Source: Desulfofundulus australicus DSM 11792 (GTDB lineage Bacteria; Bacillota; Desulfotomaculia; Desulfotomaculales; Desulfovirgulaceae). From it: DNA of 64,000 bases. The notes beneath the pieces were generated by a model that made no database searches, was not told where the DNA came from, and saw nothing but the letters and a program-made list of their open reading frames with translations. A program made the translations under genes and the position numbers. Positions within the stretch are counted from its first letter, which is position 1; each line of letters starts with the position of its first letter. Below are positions 34,106 through 42,380 of this stretch, in pieces. The stretch spans positions 124,001 to 188,000 of the forward strand of contig NZ_FQUW01000004.1 of assembly GCF_900129285.1 (NCBI RefSeq). Reading direction: 5' to 3'.

Positions 34106-34744
34106 TTATTCCTCCCCGGCCTCCGGGGAAGCTTCCTTCCCTTCGCCCGCTTCTTCCTCCTCTTCGCCCGGCACTCTTTCTATGGCCGGAGCTACCACGG
34201 TGGCCACCACTTCTTCGGGATCGTTGAGAACCTTTACACCCTCCGGTACGGGAAGATCCGACACATAGATGGTATCTCCCATTTCCAGGCCCGAAACATC
34301 CATGGTGATGGCCTCGGGAATATCTGCAGGCAGGCAGGAAATTTCCAGCTCCCGCAGCTGCTGTTGCAGAATGCCGCCCTGCTTAACCCCAACCGGTTCC
34401 CCTTCAAGTTCAACCGGCACGGTGGTGGTAATCCGGTCCGTCAGCGACACCTGCTGGAAGTCCACGTGAATTAACTCGCCGCGCATGTTATCGAACTGCA
34501 GTTCTTTGATCAAAACCTTATCCTGGCGCTCCTGCCCATCACCGGTGATCTTCAGGTTGATCAGGGTATTCCGCCCGCCTTCACCGGCCAGGATGTTCTT
34601 AACTGCCCGCAGCTCCACCTCCAGCGGGATACTGCCGATTGTCCTGCCATATACAACGGCAGGGATTTTCCCCTGTGCTGCCAGCCGATGACGGTAACCT
34701 TTTCCCCGGCCGCTCCTAACCTGCGCTAATAAACTGGCTTCCAT
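34106..34744 (-). CDS. rplY: Ribosomal protein bL25, long (CTC/TL5) form
   Basis: A 212-residue protein. The N-terminal 5S rRNA-binding domain (about 5-92) contains 'GRGKGYRHRLAAQGKIPAVVYG'; the C-terminal TL5/CTC domain (about 95-185) has 'LRELEISCLPADIPEAITMDVSGLEMGD'. The last 25 residues are almost all Glu, Gly and Ala. The long form is the general stress protein CTC of Bacillus, where it also lies next to prs. AGGAGGGATTGTTACC precedes the ATG. Confidence 0.95.
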   Translation of the reverse strand: MEASLLAQVRSGRGKGYRHRLAAQGKIPAVVYGRTIGSIPLEVELRAVKNILAGEGGRNTLINLKITGDGQERQDKVLIKELQFDNMRGELIHVDFQQVSLTDRITTTVPVELEGEPVGVKQGGILQQQLRELEISCLPADIPEAITMDVSGLEMGDTIYVSDLPVPEGVKVLNDPEEVVATVVAPAIERVPGEEEEEAGEGKEASPEAGEE

Positions 34745-34873
34745 GGTAACAATCCCTCCTCAATCCTGGCATAAAACATCATTCTTCTCTAGTATTCCCT
34801 TTTTTTGGTCATATCAACTCGAAATGAAGCATATGGATTAGGGACAGGAAAGCTACCAAAAGGGGGTCAGCAT

Positions 34874-35596
34874 ATGCGCAAGAGCAAACAATTCATCGGC
34901 ATGCCGGTGATCAGCCTGCAGGAAGGCCAGCAGATCGGCGTGGTCCGGGGGCTGGTGGTGGACCCGGAGAAGAAAGCGGTGGCCGCCCTGATCATAGAAC
35001 AAAAAGGCTGGTTCAAGGAACAAAAGTATATCCCCTTCAACCGCGTGCACAGCGTCGGGGAAAATGTCATTACCATAGACAGGAGCAGCAATGCTGAACG
35101 GGGGGCCAAACTGCCCGACATTGTAAAATTAGCCCGGGAGCGAACCGGTGTTACCGGCGCCCGCATTGTTACGGAAAACGGTACCCTTTTAGGGCATGTG
35201 GACGAATATTACGTGGATCTGGAAACCGGGGATATCGTGGGCCTTGAATTTTCCGGCGGGTTTCTGAACAGCGTTATTTCCGGCCGGGCCTTCCTGGATA
35301 CCGCCTTTATCCGTACCATTGGCAAGGAAGTAATTGTTACCGGCAATGAAGCCCTGGCCAATATTATCAAACTCGAAGGCGGGCTGGCGGAATCCCTGCG
35401 CCAGCTGCAGAAAACAACCAGCCAGGCCTGGGATACCACCCGGCAGAAAACCCGGGAACTGGGAGAAGCCATAAACCGTTCCCTGGAACGGGTCAGGGGC
35501 CCCCGGGAGGATGATACCACCTGTTCCTGCCACCAGCCCCCCGGCCCCAACGGCGAAGCCCGGGAACAGCAGGATCAACCACCGCCGGGGAAATAA
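34874..35596 (+). CDS. PRC-barrel domain protein
   Basis: A 240-residue protein with two PRC-barrel units, about residues 5-75 ('IGMPVISLQEGQQIGVVRGL') and 90-160 ('TGARIVTENGTLLGHVDEYYVD'), and a low-complexity Arg/Glu/Pro C-terminus ending in 'QQDQPPPGK'. The middle 'SVISGRAFLDTAFIRTIGKEVIVTG' is typical of clostridial PRC proteins of unknown role; PRC barrels bind RNA or partner proteins, as in RimM. ATG at 34874 follows AAAGGGGGTC. It is divergent from rplY and alone, ending in a good terminator. Confidence 0.8.
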   Translation: MRKSKQFIGMPVISLQEGQQIGVVRGLVVDPEKKAVAALIIEQKGWFKEQKYIPFNRVHSVGENVITIDRSSNAERGAKLPDIVKLARERTGVTGARIVTENGTLLGHVDEYYVDLETGDIVGLEFSGGFLNSVISGRAFLDTAFIRTIGKEVIVTGNEALANIIKLEGGLAESLRQLQKTTSQAWDTTRQKTRELGEAINRSLERVRGPREDDTTCSCHQPPGPNGEAREQQDQPPPGK

Positions 35597-35635
35597 ATCC
35601 GGCAAAAAACACTGGAAAACTTTAAACCGGCACCA

Positions 35636-35656
35636 CAGGCCGGCCAGGCCGGCCTG
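35636..35656 (+). terminator. Terminator of the PRC-barrel gene
   Basis: CAGGCCGGC (35636-35644) pairs with GCCGGCCTG (35648-35656) over a 3-base loop, followed by ATAATTTT. It also lies just after the convergent prs stop. Confidence 0.7.
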
Positions 35657-35662
35657 ATAATT

Positions 35663-36607
35663 TTAATCGAAAAGCTTGCTCACCGATAAATCTTCGTGAA
35701 TGCGAATGATGGCCTCACCCAGCAGGGGAGCCACGGAAAGAATCTTTATCTTATCAATCATTTTCTCCGGGGGTATGGGGATGGTGTTGGTCACCAGCAC
35801 TTCTTTGATTGGCGCTTCCTGCAGGCGCTGAACCGCCGGACCGCTGAGCACGGGGTGGGTGCAGCAGACGTAAATCTCCTGCGCACCGAACTTTTTCAAT
35901 GCTGCCGCGCCCTGGGTAATGGTCCCGGCAGTATCTATTATATCATCAATCATGATCACTTTCTTGCCTTCAATGTCACCGACTATGTTCATTATTTCCG
36001 CCACGTTGGGTTCGGGGCGTCTTTTATCAATAATGGCAATGGGAGCACCTATGCGTTCGGCAAGGTCCCTGGCCCGGGTCACCCCACCCAGATCGGGTGA
36101 GACAACCACCACATCCTTCAACCTCTGCTGGATGAAATACTGGGCCAGCAGTGGCACGCCGGGGAGATGATCCACCGGGATATCGAAAAATCCCTGGATC
36201 TGTCCCGCATGCAGATCCATGGTTATCACCCGCCGGGCACCGCTGGCAGTGAGGAGGTTGGCCACCAGTTTCGCCGTAATGGGGTCCCTGGCCCGGGTCT
36301 TCCGGTCCTGCCGGGCATAGCCATAGTAGGGCAAAACTGCCGTAATCCGCCGGGCAGAAGCCCTTCTCACCGCATCCACCATAACCAGCAGTTCCATCAG
36401 ATGCTCATTCACCGGGTGGCAGGTGGGCTGGACAATGAAAACATCGGCCCCCCGCACGCTTTCGTTTATCTTGACCTGAATTTCTCCGTCGGAAAAACGG
36501 GAAACCTTGGCCGCACCTACGCTAACACCCAGGTACTGGGCAATTTCTTCGGCCAGCTGGGGGTTAGCATTACCGGTAAAGATTTTTAATTCCTTCCGCG
36601 ACGACAT
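35663..36607 (-). CDS. prs: Ribose-phosphate pyrophosphokinase
   Basis: A 314-residue PRPP synthetase that makes the precursor of nucleotides, His and Trp. '[17 protein letters not shown]' near residue 35, the ATP loop '[17 protein letters not shown]' near 97, '[19 protein letters not shown]' near 128 and the PRPP loop '[13 protein letters not shown]' near 215 are all present. ATG at 36607 follows TTGGAGGTAGAAGG; a 63-base upstream extension is not supported. It follows glmU, as in Bacillus. Confidence 0.97.
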   Translation of the reverse strand: MSSRKELKIFTGNANPQLAEEIAQYLGVSVGAAKVSRFSDGEIQVKINESVRGADVFIVQPTCHPVNEHLMELLVMVDAVRRASARRITAVLPYYGYARQDRKTRARDPITAKLVANLLTASGARRVITMDLHAGQIQGFFDIPVDHLPGVPLLAQYFIQQRLKDVVVVSPDLGGVTRARDLAERIGAPIAIIDKRRPEPNVAEIMNIVGDIEGKKVIMIDDIIDTAGTITQGAAALKKFGAQEIYVCCTHPVLSGPAVQRLQEAPIKEVLVTNTIPIPPEKMIDKIKILSVAPLLGEAIIRIHEDLSVSKLFD

Positions 36608-36700
36608 CCTTCTACCTCCAACACTGATTTCCGAAAACCAGGGTGCCCAACCCGGCGGCCCGGGAAGCATGACAACCCCTCCTTTTATTCCAGTACAGGC

Positions 36701-38068
36701 TCACCTGCGGGGCTTTTTCTGGAGCCAGTTCTCTATGTTCCGCTGGCGCCCCCGCTCTATACCCAGCGCCCCCGGAGGCACATCTCTGGTTATGGTGGAA
36801 CCGGCACCTATAAAAGCTCCTTTCCCCACTTCCACCGGGGCCACCAGATTGGTGTTGCTTCCAATGAAAGCCCCGTCACCAATAACGGTGGGCCATTTCT
36901 TTTCCCCGTCATAATTGCAGGTAATGGTCCCGGCACCAATATTTACGCCCGAACCGACGGTGGCGTCACCCACATAGCTCAAATGAGGAATCTTGCTTCC
37001 CCTTCCCACCACTGTTTTTTTCAATTCCACAAAGTCCCCCACCTTAACCTCCGGTGCCAGGACGCATCCCGGCCGGATGTAGGCAAAGGGACCAATGGTA
37101 CAATTATCCCCTATTTTACTTTCCCGGATTACCGAGTGTTCTATTACCACACCTTCACCTGTCTGAACATCGATCAGGCGGCTGCCCGGACCGATAACAC
37201 AATTCCTGCCGATAACGGTGTTTCCTTCAATTATGGTAAAGGGGTAAATTACCGTATCTGGACCAATTTTGACATTTCGATCGACAAACGTGGTGGCGGG
37301 GTCCACCACCGTCACACCCGAAAGCATCAGTTCTTCCAGGATTTGCTGGCGAAGGTAGGCCTCCATACGGGCCAGCTGCCGCCGGTCGTTGATGCCCTCC
37401 ACCTCGCGGGGATCTTCAACTTTTAACGCTGCTACAGGTTCACCCTGCTGCACCAGCTGGCCTATGATATCGGTAAGATAATATTCACCCTGGGCATTTT
37501 CGCTTTTAATAGCGGAGAGGGCGTCAAAAAGCCCGGGGGCGGAAAAACAATAAATGCCCGTATTTATTTCCTTCACCGCCAGCTCCCGGGGAGTGGCATC
37601 CCGCTGCTCAACAATCCTTTGCACCCGCCCCTCCCCGTCCCGGATTACCCGGCCGTAGCCGGTGGGGTCCTCCAGGATGGCCGTAAGAATAGTGGCCCTG
37701 ACTCCCATTTCGGCATGGGCCGCCGCCAGCCGGGCCAGGGTGCTGGATGTTACCAGCGGGGTATCCCCGCAGACTACCAGGATGGCCCCGGGGAAATTAC
37801 CCAGCACGGGTGCAGCCTGGAGGAGGGCGTGAGCAGTGCCCAGCTGCTGGTGCTGGTAGACCACCCGGGCCCGGTCCTGAACGGTACGGGCTACCAGGTC
37901 GCCGCCGAAACCAACTACCACTACAATTTCTTCCACCCCGGCCCCCTGGACTGCATCCAGCACGTATTCTATCATGGGCCGCCCGCAAACCCTATGCATT
38001 ACCTTGGGCAGGCCGGATTTCATCCGGGTCCCTTTACCTGCCGCCAGAATTACGGCTGCCAGTGACAT
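36701..38068 (-). CDS. glmU: Bifunctional UDP-GlcNAc pyrophosphorylase / GlcN-1-P acetyltransferase
   Basis: A 455-residue GlmU. N-terminal uridyltransferase: '[20 protein letters not shown]' at residues 6-25 and 'EINTGIYCF' near 168. From about residue 250 the left-handed beta-helix acetyltransferase with hexapeptide repeats, including '[20 protein letters not shown]' and '[21 protein letters not shown]'. It makes UDP-GlcNAc for peptidoglycan. GGAGGGGC lies 5-6 bases before the ATG. Confidence 0.97.
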   Translation of the reverse strand: MSLAAVILAAGKGTRMKSGLPKVMHRVCGRPMIEYVLDAVQGAGVEEIVVVVGFGGDLVARTVQDRARVVYQHQQLGTAHALLQAAPVLGNFPGAILVVCGDTPLVTSSTLARLAAAHAEMGVRATILTAILEDPTGYGRVIRDGEGRVQRIVEQRDATPRELAVKEINTGIYCFSAPGLFDALSAIKSENAQGEYYLTDIIGQLVQQGEPVAALKVEDPREVEGINDRRQLARMEAYLRQQILEELMLSGVTVVDPATTFVDRNVKIGPDTVIYPFTIIEGNTVIGRNCVIGPGSRLIDVQTGEGVVIEHSVIRESKIGDNCTIGPFAYIRPGCVLAPEVKVGDFVELKKTVVGRGSKIPHLSYVGDATVGSGVNIGAGTITCNYDGEKKWPTVIGDGAFIGSNTNLVAPVEVGKGAFIGAGSTITRDVPPGALGIERGRQRNIENWLQKKPRR

Positions 38069-38227
38069 CAGGCGCCCCTCCTGTATCTTTTCGGGGATCG
38101 CATGAAGGGGCTGCCCCCGGCAGCCCCGCCGTTAAAAACGCATATTCATATCCCCGATAACAGGATTCAACAAAAAACGCAAATATCCTTTCTAACGAAT
38201 AATTTTTACACTTTTCGCACAAAAAGA

Positions 38228-38268
38228 GAGCATAGTTCAGGAGATGGTGCAAATCCTCTACTATGCTC
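38228..38268 (-). terminator. Terminator of spoVG
   Basis: GAGCATAG (38228-38235) pairs with CTATGCTC (38261-38268), with a possible inner AGGA/TCCT pairing. The minus strand continues TCTTTTTGTG. A second GC-rich hairpin (38106-38129) lies between it and glmU. Confidence 0.75.
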
Positions 38269-38318
38269 CGCTCCCGAAAAAACATATACATCGACCAGTA
38301 ACAGCGTTGCTTTACTGC

Positions 38319-38573
38319 CTAAATAGCCTGTTCATAAGCCTGCAGCACTGCCGTCTCGATGATGGCTCTGGCTGAAGAGTTAATGGGGTGCGCAATATCC
38401 CGGAATTCCCCGTCGGGGGTTTTGCGGCTGGGCATGGCCACAAACAGGCCCTTATTACCCTCCACCACCTTTACATCATGAATAACAAACATATTATCCA
38501 GGGTAACCGAGACGATGGCTTTCATCTTCCCTTCGGGGAGAATTTTGCGCACCCGCACATCTGTAACTACCAC
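38319..38573 (-). CDS. spoVG: Septation/sporulation regulator SpoVG
   Basis: An 84-residue SpoVG: '[20 protein letters not shown]', '[20 protein letters not shown]' and '[13 protein letters not shown]' match the family throughout. It is an RNA/DNA-binding regulator of sporulation and cell division. GTG at 38573 is the start, aligned with the short N-terminus of Bacillus SpoVG and preceded by AGGAAGGTGG; the frame can be read 42 bases further upstream without reason. Confidence 0.95.
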   Translation of the reverse strand: MVVTDVRVRKILPEGKMKAIVSVTLDNMFVIHDVKVVEGNKGLFVAMPSRKTPDGEFRDIAHPINSSARAIIETAVLQAYEQAI

Positions 38574-38714
38574 TCCCTCACCACCTTCCTGCTTTGCACT
38601 GTATTTTTGTATCACCGGGTTACACCAGTGATATTACCCTTTTGTTCCAAACCTATTTTCTCCACGAATGTAAAAATTCCTGCAATTTTCCATTTTGCTA
38701 TTTAAAAAATTTTC

Positions 38715-39929
38715 CTAGATGACCTCAACTGTATACCCTTCCCGGGACAGGGCATCCACTACCCTTCTGACATGATCTCCATCACTGGTCTCGAGCAGCA
38801 GTTCAACCTCTGCCTGCTTCAAGGGAACCTGGGGCTTGATCCGGTCGTGGTTAATGGAAATTATGTTGGCCCGCACGGCAGCCACCGCGGCCAGGAGGCG
38901 CTGTAAACTGCCCGGCTGGTCCGTAACCACGGTGCGCAGGCGAACGATACGCCCCGATTTAACCAGCCCGCGTTCAATGATGATGGAGAGAATGTTAACG
39001 TCAATATTTCCCCCGCTTAAAATGAGGGCAACCTTTGCCCCGGGCAACGACAGGTGCCCGTGCAAAAGGGCGGCCAGGGTTACCGCTCCCGCCCCTTCCA
39101 CCACAATTTTAGAACGCTCCAGGAGCATTAAAATGGCACGGGCAATTTCTTCATCGTCCACCAGAAGCAGATCATCCACATAACGGCGGATAACCTCCAG
39201 GGTAAATTCGCCCGGCCGGCGCACGCTGATCCCGTCAGCAATGGTGGCAACGGCAGCCAGCTGCTGGCGGCAGTCACCTTTGAGGGACAGGTAAACCGCC
39301 GGCGCGCCACGGGACTGCACACCAATAACCCTTACCCGGGGCTGGAGGGATTTAATGGCCACCGCGATGCCGGCAATCAACCCGCCCCCACCTACAGGAA
39401 CCAGCACGGCATCCAGGTCGGGCAATTCCTCCAGCAACTCCAGGCCTATGGTACCCTGCCCCGCAGCCACCAGGGGGTCGTCAAAGCCGTGGACAAAGGT
39501 TGCCCCGGTCTCCCTCTGTACCCGGCAGGCATGATCAAAAGCTTCATCATAACTTCCTCCCGCCAGGATTACCCGTGCACCGTAGCCGCGGGTAGCCATG
39601 ATTTTGGAAATGGGGGCACCCTCCGGCATAACCACCGTGGAAGTTATCCCGGCCCTGGCGGCAGCACAGGCGACTCCCTGGGCATGGTTCCCGGCGGAAG
39701 CGGCTATCACACCCCGCTGCCGCTCCTCTGAAGATAATGACATGATTTTGTTGTAGGCGCCGCGGATTTTGAAGGACCCCGTCTTCTGCAGGTTCTCCAG
39801 CTTAAAATAAACTTCGCTGCCGGTTAAACGGGAAAAGGTGGTTGAGTGATCCAGAGGCGTACGGTGAATTACTCCGGCAAGGCGCTCCCTGGCCTCCCGG
39901 ATCATGGCCAGGTTGATGGGAAGGGACAT
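38715..39929 (-). CDS. ilvA: Threonine ammonia-lyase with ACT domain
   Basis: A 404-residue PLP enzyme. The PLP Lys is in 'KTGSFKIRGAYNKI' near residue 55, the glycine loop is 'VPVGGGGLIAGIAV' near 180, and a C-terminal ACT domain (about 325-400) holds 'TDQPGSLQRLLAAVAAVRANI'. It turns threonine into 2-oxobutyrate. The length with one ACT-like domain matches the TdcB/IlvA form common in clostridia, so the role may be biosynthetic or catabolic. ATG at 39929 follows AAGGAAG. Confidence 0.93.
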   Translation of the reverse strand: MSLPINLAMIREARERLAGVIHRTPLDHSTTFSRLTGSEVYFKLENLQKTGSFKIRGAYNKIMSLSSEERQRGVIAASAGNHAQGVACAAARAGITSTVVMPEGAPISKIMATRGYGARVILAGGSYDEAFDHACRVQRETGATFVHGFDDPLVAAGQGTIGLELLEELPDLDAVLVPVGGGGLIAGIAVAIKSLQPRVRVIGVQSRGAPAVYLSLKGDCRQQLAAVATIADGISVRRPGEFTLEVIRRYVDDLLLVDDEEIARAILMLLERSKIVVEGAGAVTLAALLHGHLSLPGAKVALILSGGNIDVNILSIIIERGLVKSGRIVRLRTVVTDQPGSLQRLLAAVAAVRANIISINHDRIKPQVPLKQAEVELLLETSDGDHVRRVVDALSREGYTVEVI

Positions 39930-39968
39930 GGAATACACTTCCTTAAAAATAATTTCCCTGAAATAATA

Positions 39969-40733
39969 TTACGAAGCCTGCTGCAGCGTTCTGGCCACCA
40001 GGGCCAGATCCACGGGTTTATCCACATCCACACCCACTTCCGGATAGCGGCTGACGACCACCACCCCGCGGATGCCCAGAAGGCGGGAAACCCTTGCCTG
40101 GGCTTCCTCCAGGGTAACCCGGTGCAAAAGGAAGCGAATTAAAAAGCCCAGGCCAACCAGGCGGCACAGGCGCAGGGGACTTTTCCGGGCGGCCACCAGC
40201 TGCTCCCCCACGGGCAGGCAGCGGGAAACAACCTCGGGGTTAAGCAAAAATAGATTCCCGCCGGTGAAAATACCTTCCTTGAGGCTGACATAGGTCCGCC
40301 GCACCGGATTGGTAAAACGGCTGTCCACGGCATCCTTGGGTATGATGGGGTAGTACAAATCCGCTTCCTGGTCCCGGCAGAGATCCAGGAAATCCTCAAT
40401 GGCCCGGGGAGTAATCAGGGGGATATCCGAACTCACCAGCAGAACCCGGCGGGCTCCCGGCAGCTCCTTCAAGCCGCGCTGGACGTTGTCCAGCAGGCCG
40501 CCCCCCGTGGAAGAAACAACCCGCACCCGGCTGTCCTGGAAGCAGTTCACCAGCTCCTCCCTGGGCCCCACCACTACAATTCTGTTCACTCCCCTGGCCA
40601 GCATCAGCGCCTCTACAACATACTGCACCATTGCTTTGGAACCTATGGGGATGAGCGCTTCGTAGGGTACCGGGCTGCACTCCCTGAGCGGCCCGTTATT
40701 GGGACTGCCGGCCAGAACCACCGCATCAACCAT
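39969..40733 (-). CDS. NTP-transferase-like protein, GT-A fold
   Basis: A 254-residue protein of the nucleotidyltransferase superfamily. The N-terminus 'VDAVVLAGSPNNGPLRECS' replaces the usual LAGGxGxR loop by a variant, while 'KAMVQYVVEALMLARGVNRIVVVG' and 'LVSSDIPLITPRAIEDFL' (Asp for metal) are conserved. Such proteins occur beside ispE, glmU or purR-like genes in Peptococcaceae. Substrate unknown; MobA-, IspD- and GlmU-type enzymes are relatives. Its start overlaps the end of the GntR gene by 8 bases. Confidence 0.75.
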   Translation of the reverse strand: MVDAVVLAGSPNNGPLRECSPVPYEALIPIGSKAMVQYVVEALMLARGVNRIVVVGPREELVNCFQDSRVRVVSSTGGGLLDNVQRGLKELPGARRVLLVSSDIPLITPRAIEDFLDLCRDQEADLYYPIIPKDAVDSRFTNPVRRTYVSLKEGIFTGGNLFLLNPEVVSRCLPVGEQLVAARKSPLRLCRLVGLGFLIRFLLHRVTLEEAQARVSRLLGIRGVVVVSRYPEVGVDVDKPVDLALVARTLQQAS

Positions 40734-41412
40734 CTTCCCTGGCCTCCCCCAGGGCGTTCAACAGGCTCTGCTCGGCATTTTCAATATGCTCCCTGGCCAG
40801 AACCTGGGCCAGCTCCACGTTACGCTCGCTGATGGCCTCCACAATTTGCTTGTGTTCTTCCAGGGCGTGCCTGGTCCTCCCCGGCTGCGCCAGGGAAGTG
40901 GCCCGGAAGCGCTGAATCTGGTCTGCCAGGTTGGTGATGATCTGGACCAGCCTTTCATTCCGGCTGGCTTTATAAATGAGCTCGTGAAAAGCGGTATCCG
41001 TTTCCACCAGCGCATCCAGGTTGTTTTCGCCAACTTCGTAGGTTTTGACCAGTGCCCGCTCCAGTTCTTCCAGCTCCTCGTCGGTAATGCGCTCGGCAGC
41101 CAGGCCGGCGGCCAGGGCCTCCAGCGCTGCCCGCACTTCGAAAACATCAACAATATCTTTAACGGAAATACCTGCCACATAGGCCCCTTTCCGGGGTACC
41201 ATAACCACAAAGCCTTCCAGCTCCAGCTTGCGGATGGCTTCCCGCACGGGAGTGCGGCTGACCCCCATTTCCTCCGCCAGCTGGATTTCCATCAAACGCT
41301 CCCCGGGCTTCAGGCGGCCCTGGATAATTGCCTCCCGCAGGGATTCAAAAACCAGTTCCCTCAAAGGTTTATAATTATCCAGCTTGATTGGAATGAGTCT
41401 TGGTTTTTCCAC
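40726..41412 (-). CDS. GntR-family regulator, FadR subfamily
   Basis: A 228-residue regulator. Winged helix at about 10-78 ('PGERLMEIQLAEEMGVSRTPVREAI'), FCD domain at about 90-215 with 'VETDTAFHELIYKAS' and 'ALEEHKQIVEAI' as metal/ligand residues. It is encoded between ispE and the NTP-transferase-like gene and overlaps the latter, so it is part of that housekeeping unit. Ligand unknown; not closely related to the GntR protein at 5944-6639 beyond the family. Confidence 0.9.
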   Translation of the reverse strand: MEKPRLIPIKLDNYKPLRELVFESLREAIIQGRLKPGERLMEIQLAEEMGVSRTPVREAIRKLELEGFVVMVPRKGAYVAGISVKDIVDVFEVRAALEALAAGLAAERITDEELEELERALVKTYEVGENNLDALVETDTAFHELIYKASRNERLVQIITNLADQIQRFRATSLAQPGRTRHALEEHKQIVEAISERNVELAQVLAREHIENAEQSLLNALGEAREDG

Positions 41413-41456
41413 GGCCGCTGCTCCTTTACCATACTTTTCGGGTCATATACTATATT

Positions 41457-42347
41457 TTACCTTTTGTTTTCCCTTACTGCAAGTTCTATTGACTGCCTGC
41501 ATAAACGGGTACACAAAATCCGCCCCAGACCCGGATCCAGGCGCCCGGCCACCCGGCGGGCTTCCTCTTCATCCCGGCACAATCCCAAAACGGTGGGACC
41601 GCTACCGCTCATGACCACCCCCAGGGCACCGGCCGCCTGCAGGGCTTCTTTAACCGCGTTTACCCGGGGGTAGAGGGTGGTGGTCACCGGTTCCAGGGCA
41701 TTCCCCAGGAAGGCAGCCACCGCCGCAGCATCTCCCTTTTCAATGGCTGCCACCATGGCTGAAGTATCGGGATGGACGCCGGGCAGGAGACGGTCGTATT
41801 CCCGGTAGATTTGAGCCGTGGATACAGCCAGCGGCGGGGTGACCAGCACCACTCCCAGAGGGGGAAGGGGTTTCAAGGGCGTGATAAGTTCCCCCTTCCC
41901 CCGGGCCAGAACAGTTCCTCCCATAAGGCAAAAAGGTACATCCGCCCCCACCCTGGAAGCCAGCATGAGCAGCTCGTCCCGTGAGAGACCCAGGGACCAC
42001 AGCTCATTCAGGACCACCAGGGTGGCCGCCGCATCGGCCGAACCTCCCCCCAGGCCGGCGGCCACCGGAATATTTTTAAATAAAAAAATATGGGCACCAC
42101 GGCGGCAACCGGTGACCTTCTGCAGCAACTCCGCCGCCCGGTAAATCAGATTTTCCGGTCCGGAGGGTATTAATTCACTGTCGGTCTGAATCTCAAGACC
42201 CCGGGAGCGGGGTGTAAACACCAGCCGGTCGCAGAGATCTACACTCTGCATTACGGTTTCCAGCTCATGATAACCGCCGGGCAGAAGCCCCTTTACGTCC
42301 AGGGTGAGGTTAATCTTGGCACGGGCCAGCACTTCCAGCACGGGCAT
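41457..42347 (-). CDS. ispE: 4-diphosphocytidyl-2-C-methyl-D-erythritol kinase
   Basis: A 296-residue GHMP kinase of the non-mevalonate isoprenoid pathway. 'ARAKINLTLDVKGLLPGGYHELETVMQ' at the N-terminus, the phosphate loop 'PVAAGLGGGSADAAATL' near residue 95 and 'VVMSGSGPTVLGL' near 255 are diagnostic. Confidence 0.96.
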   Translation of the reverse strand: MPVLEVLARAKINLTLDVKGLLPGGYHELETVMQSVDLCDRLVFTPRSRGLEIQTDSELIPSGPENLIYRAAELLQKVTGCRRGAHIFLFKNIPVAAGLGGGSADAAATLVVLNELWSLGLSRDELLMLASRVGADVPFCLMGGTVLARGKGELITPLKPLPPLGVVLVTPPLAVSTAQIYREYDRLLPGVHPDTSAMVAAIEKGDAAAVAAFLGNALEPVTTTLYPRVNAVKEALQAAGALGVVMSGSGPTVLGLCRDEEEARRVAGRLDPGLGRILCTRLCRQSIELAVRENKR

Positions 42348-42380
42348 TTCTCCCTTATCTTTTTTAGTTCAATATTTACG

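Noticed and set aside
38034-38291. 85-codon minus-strand frame between spoVG and glmU
   Set aside because: It covers the spoVG terminator and the glmU binding site and has no recognisable domain.
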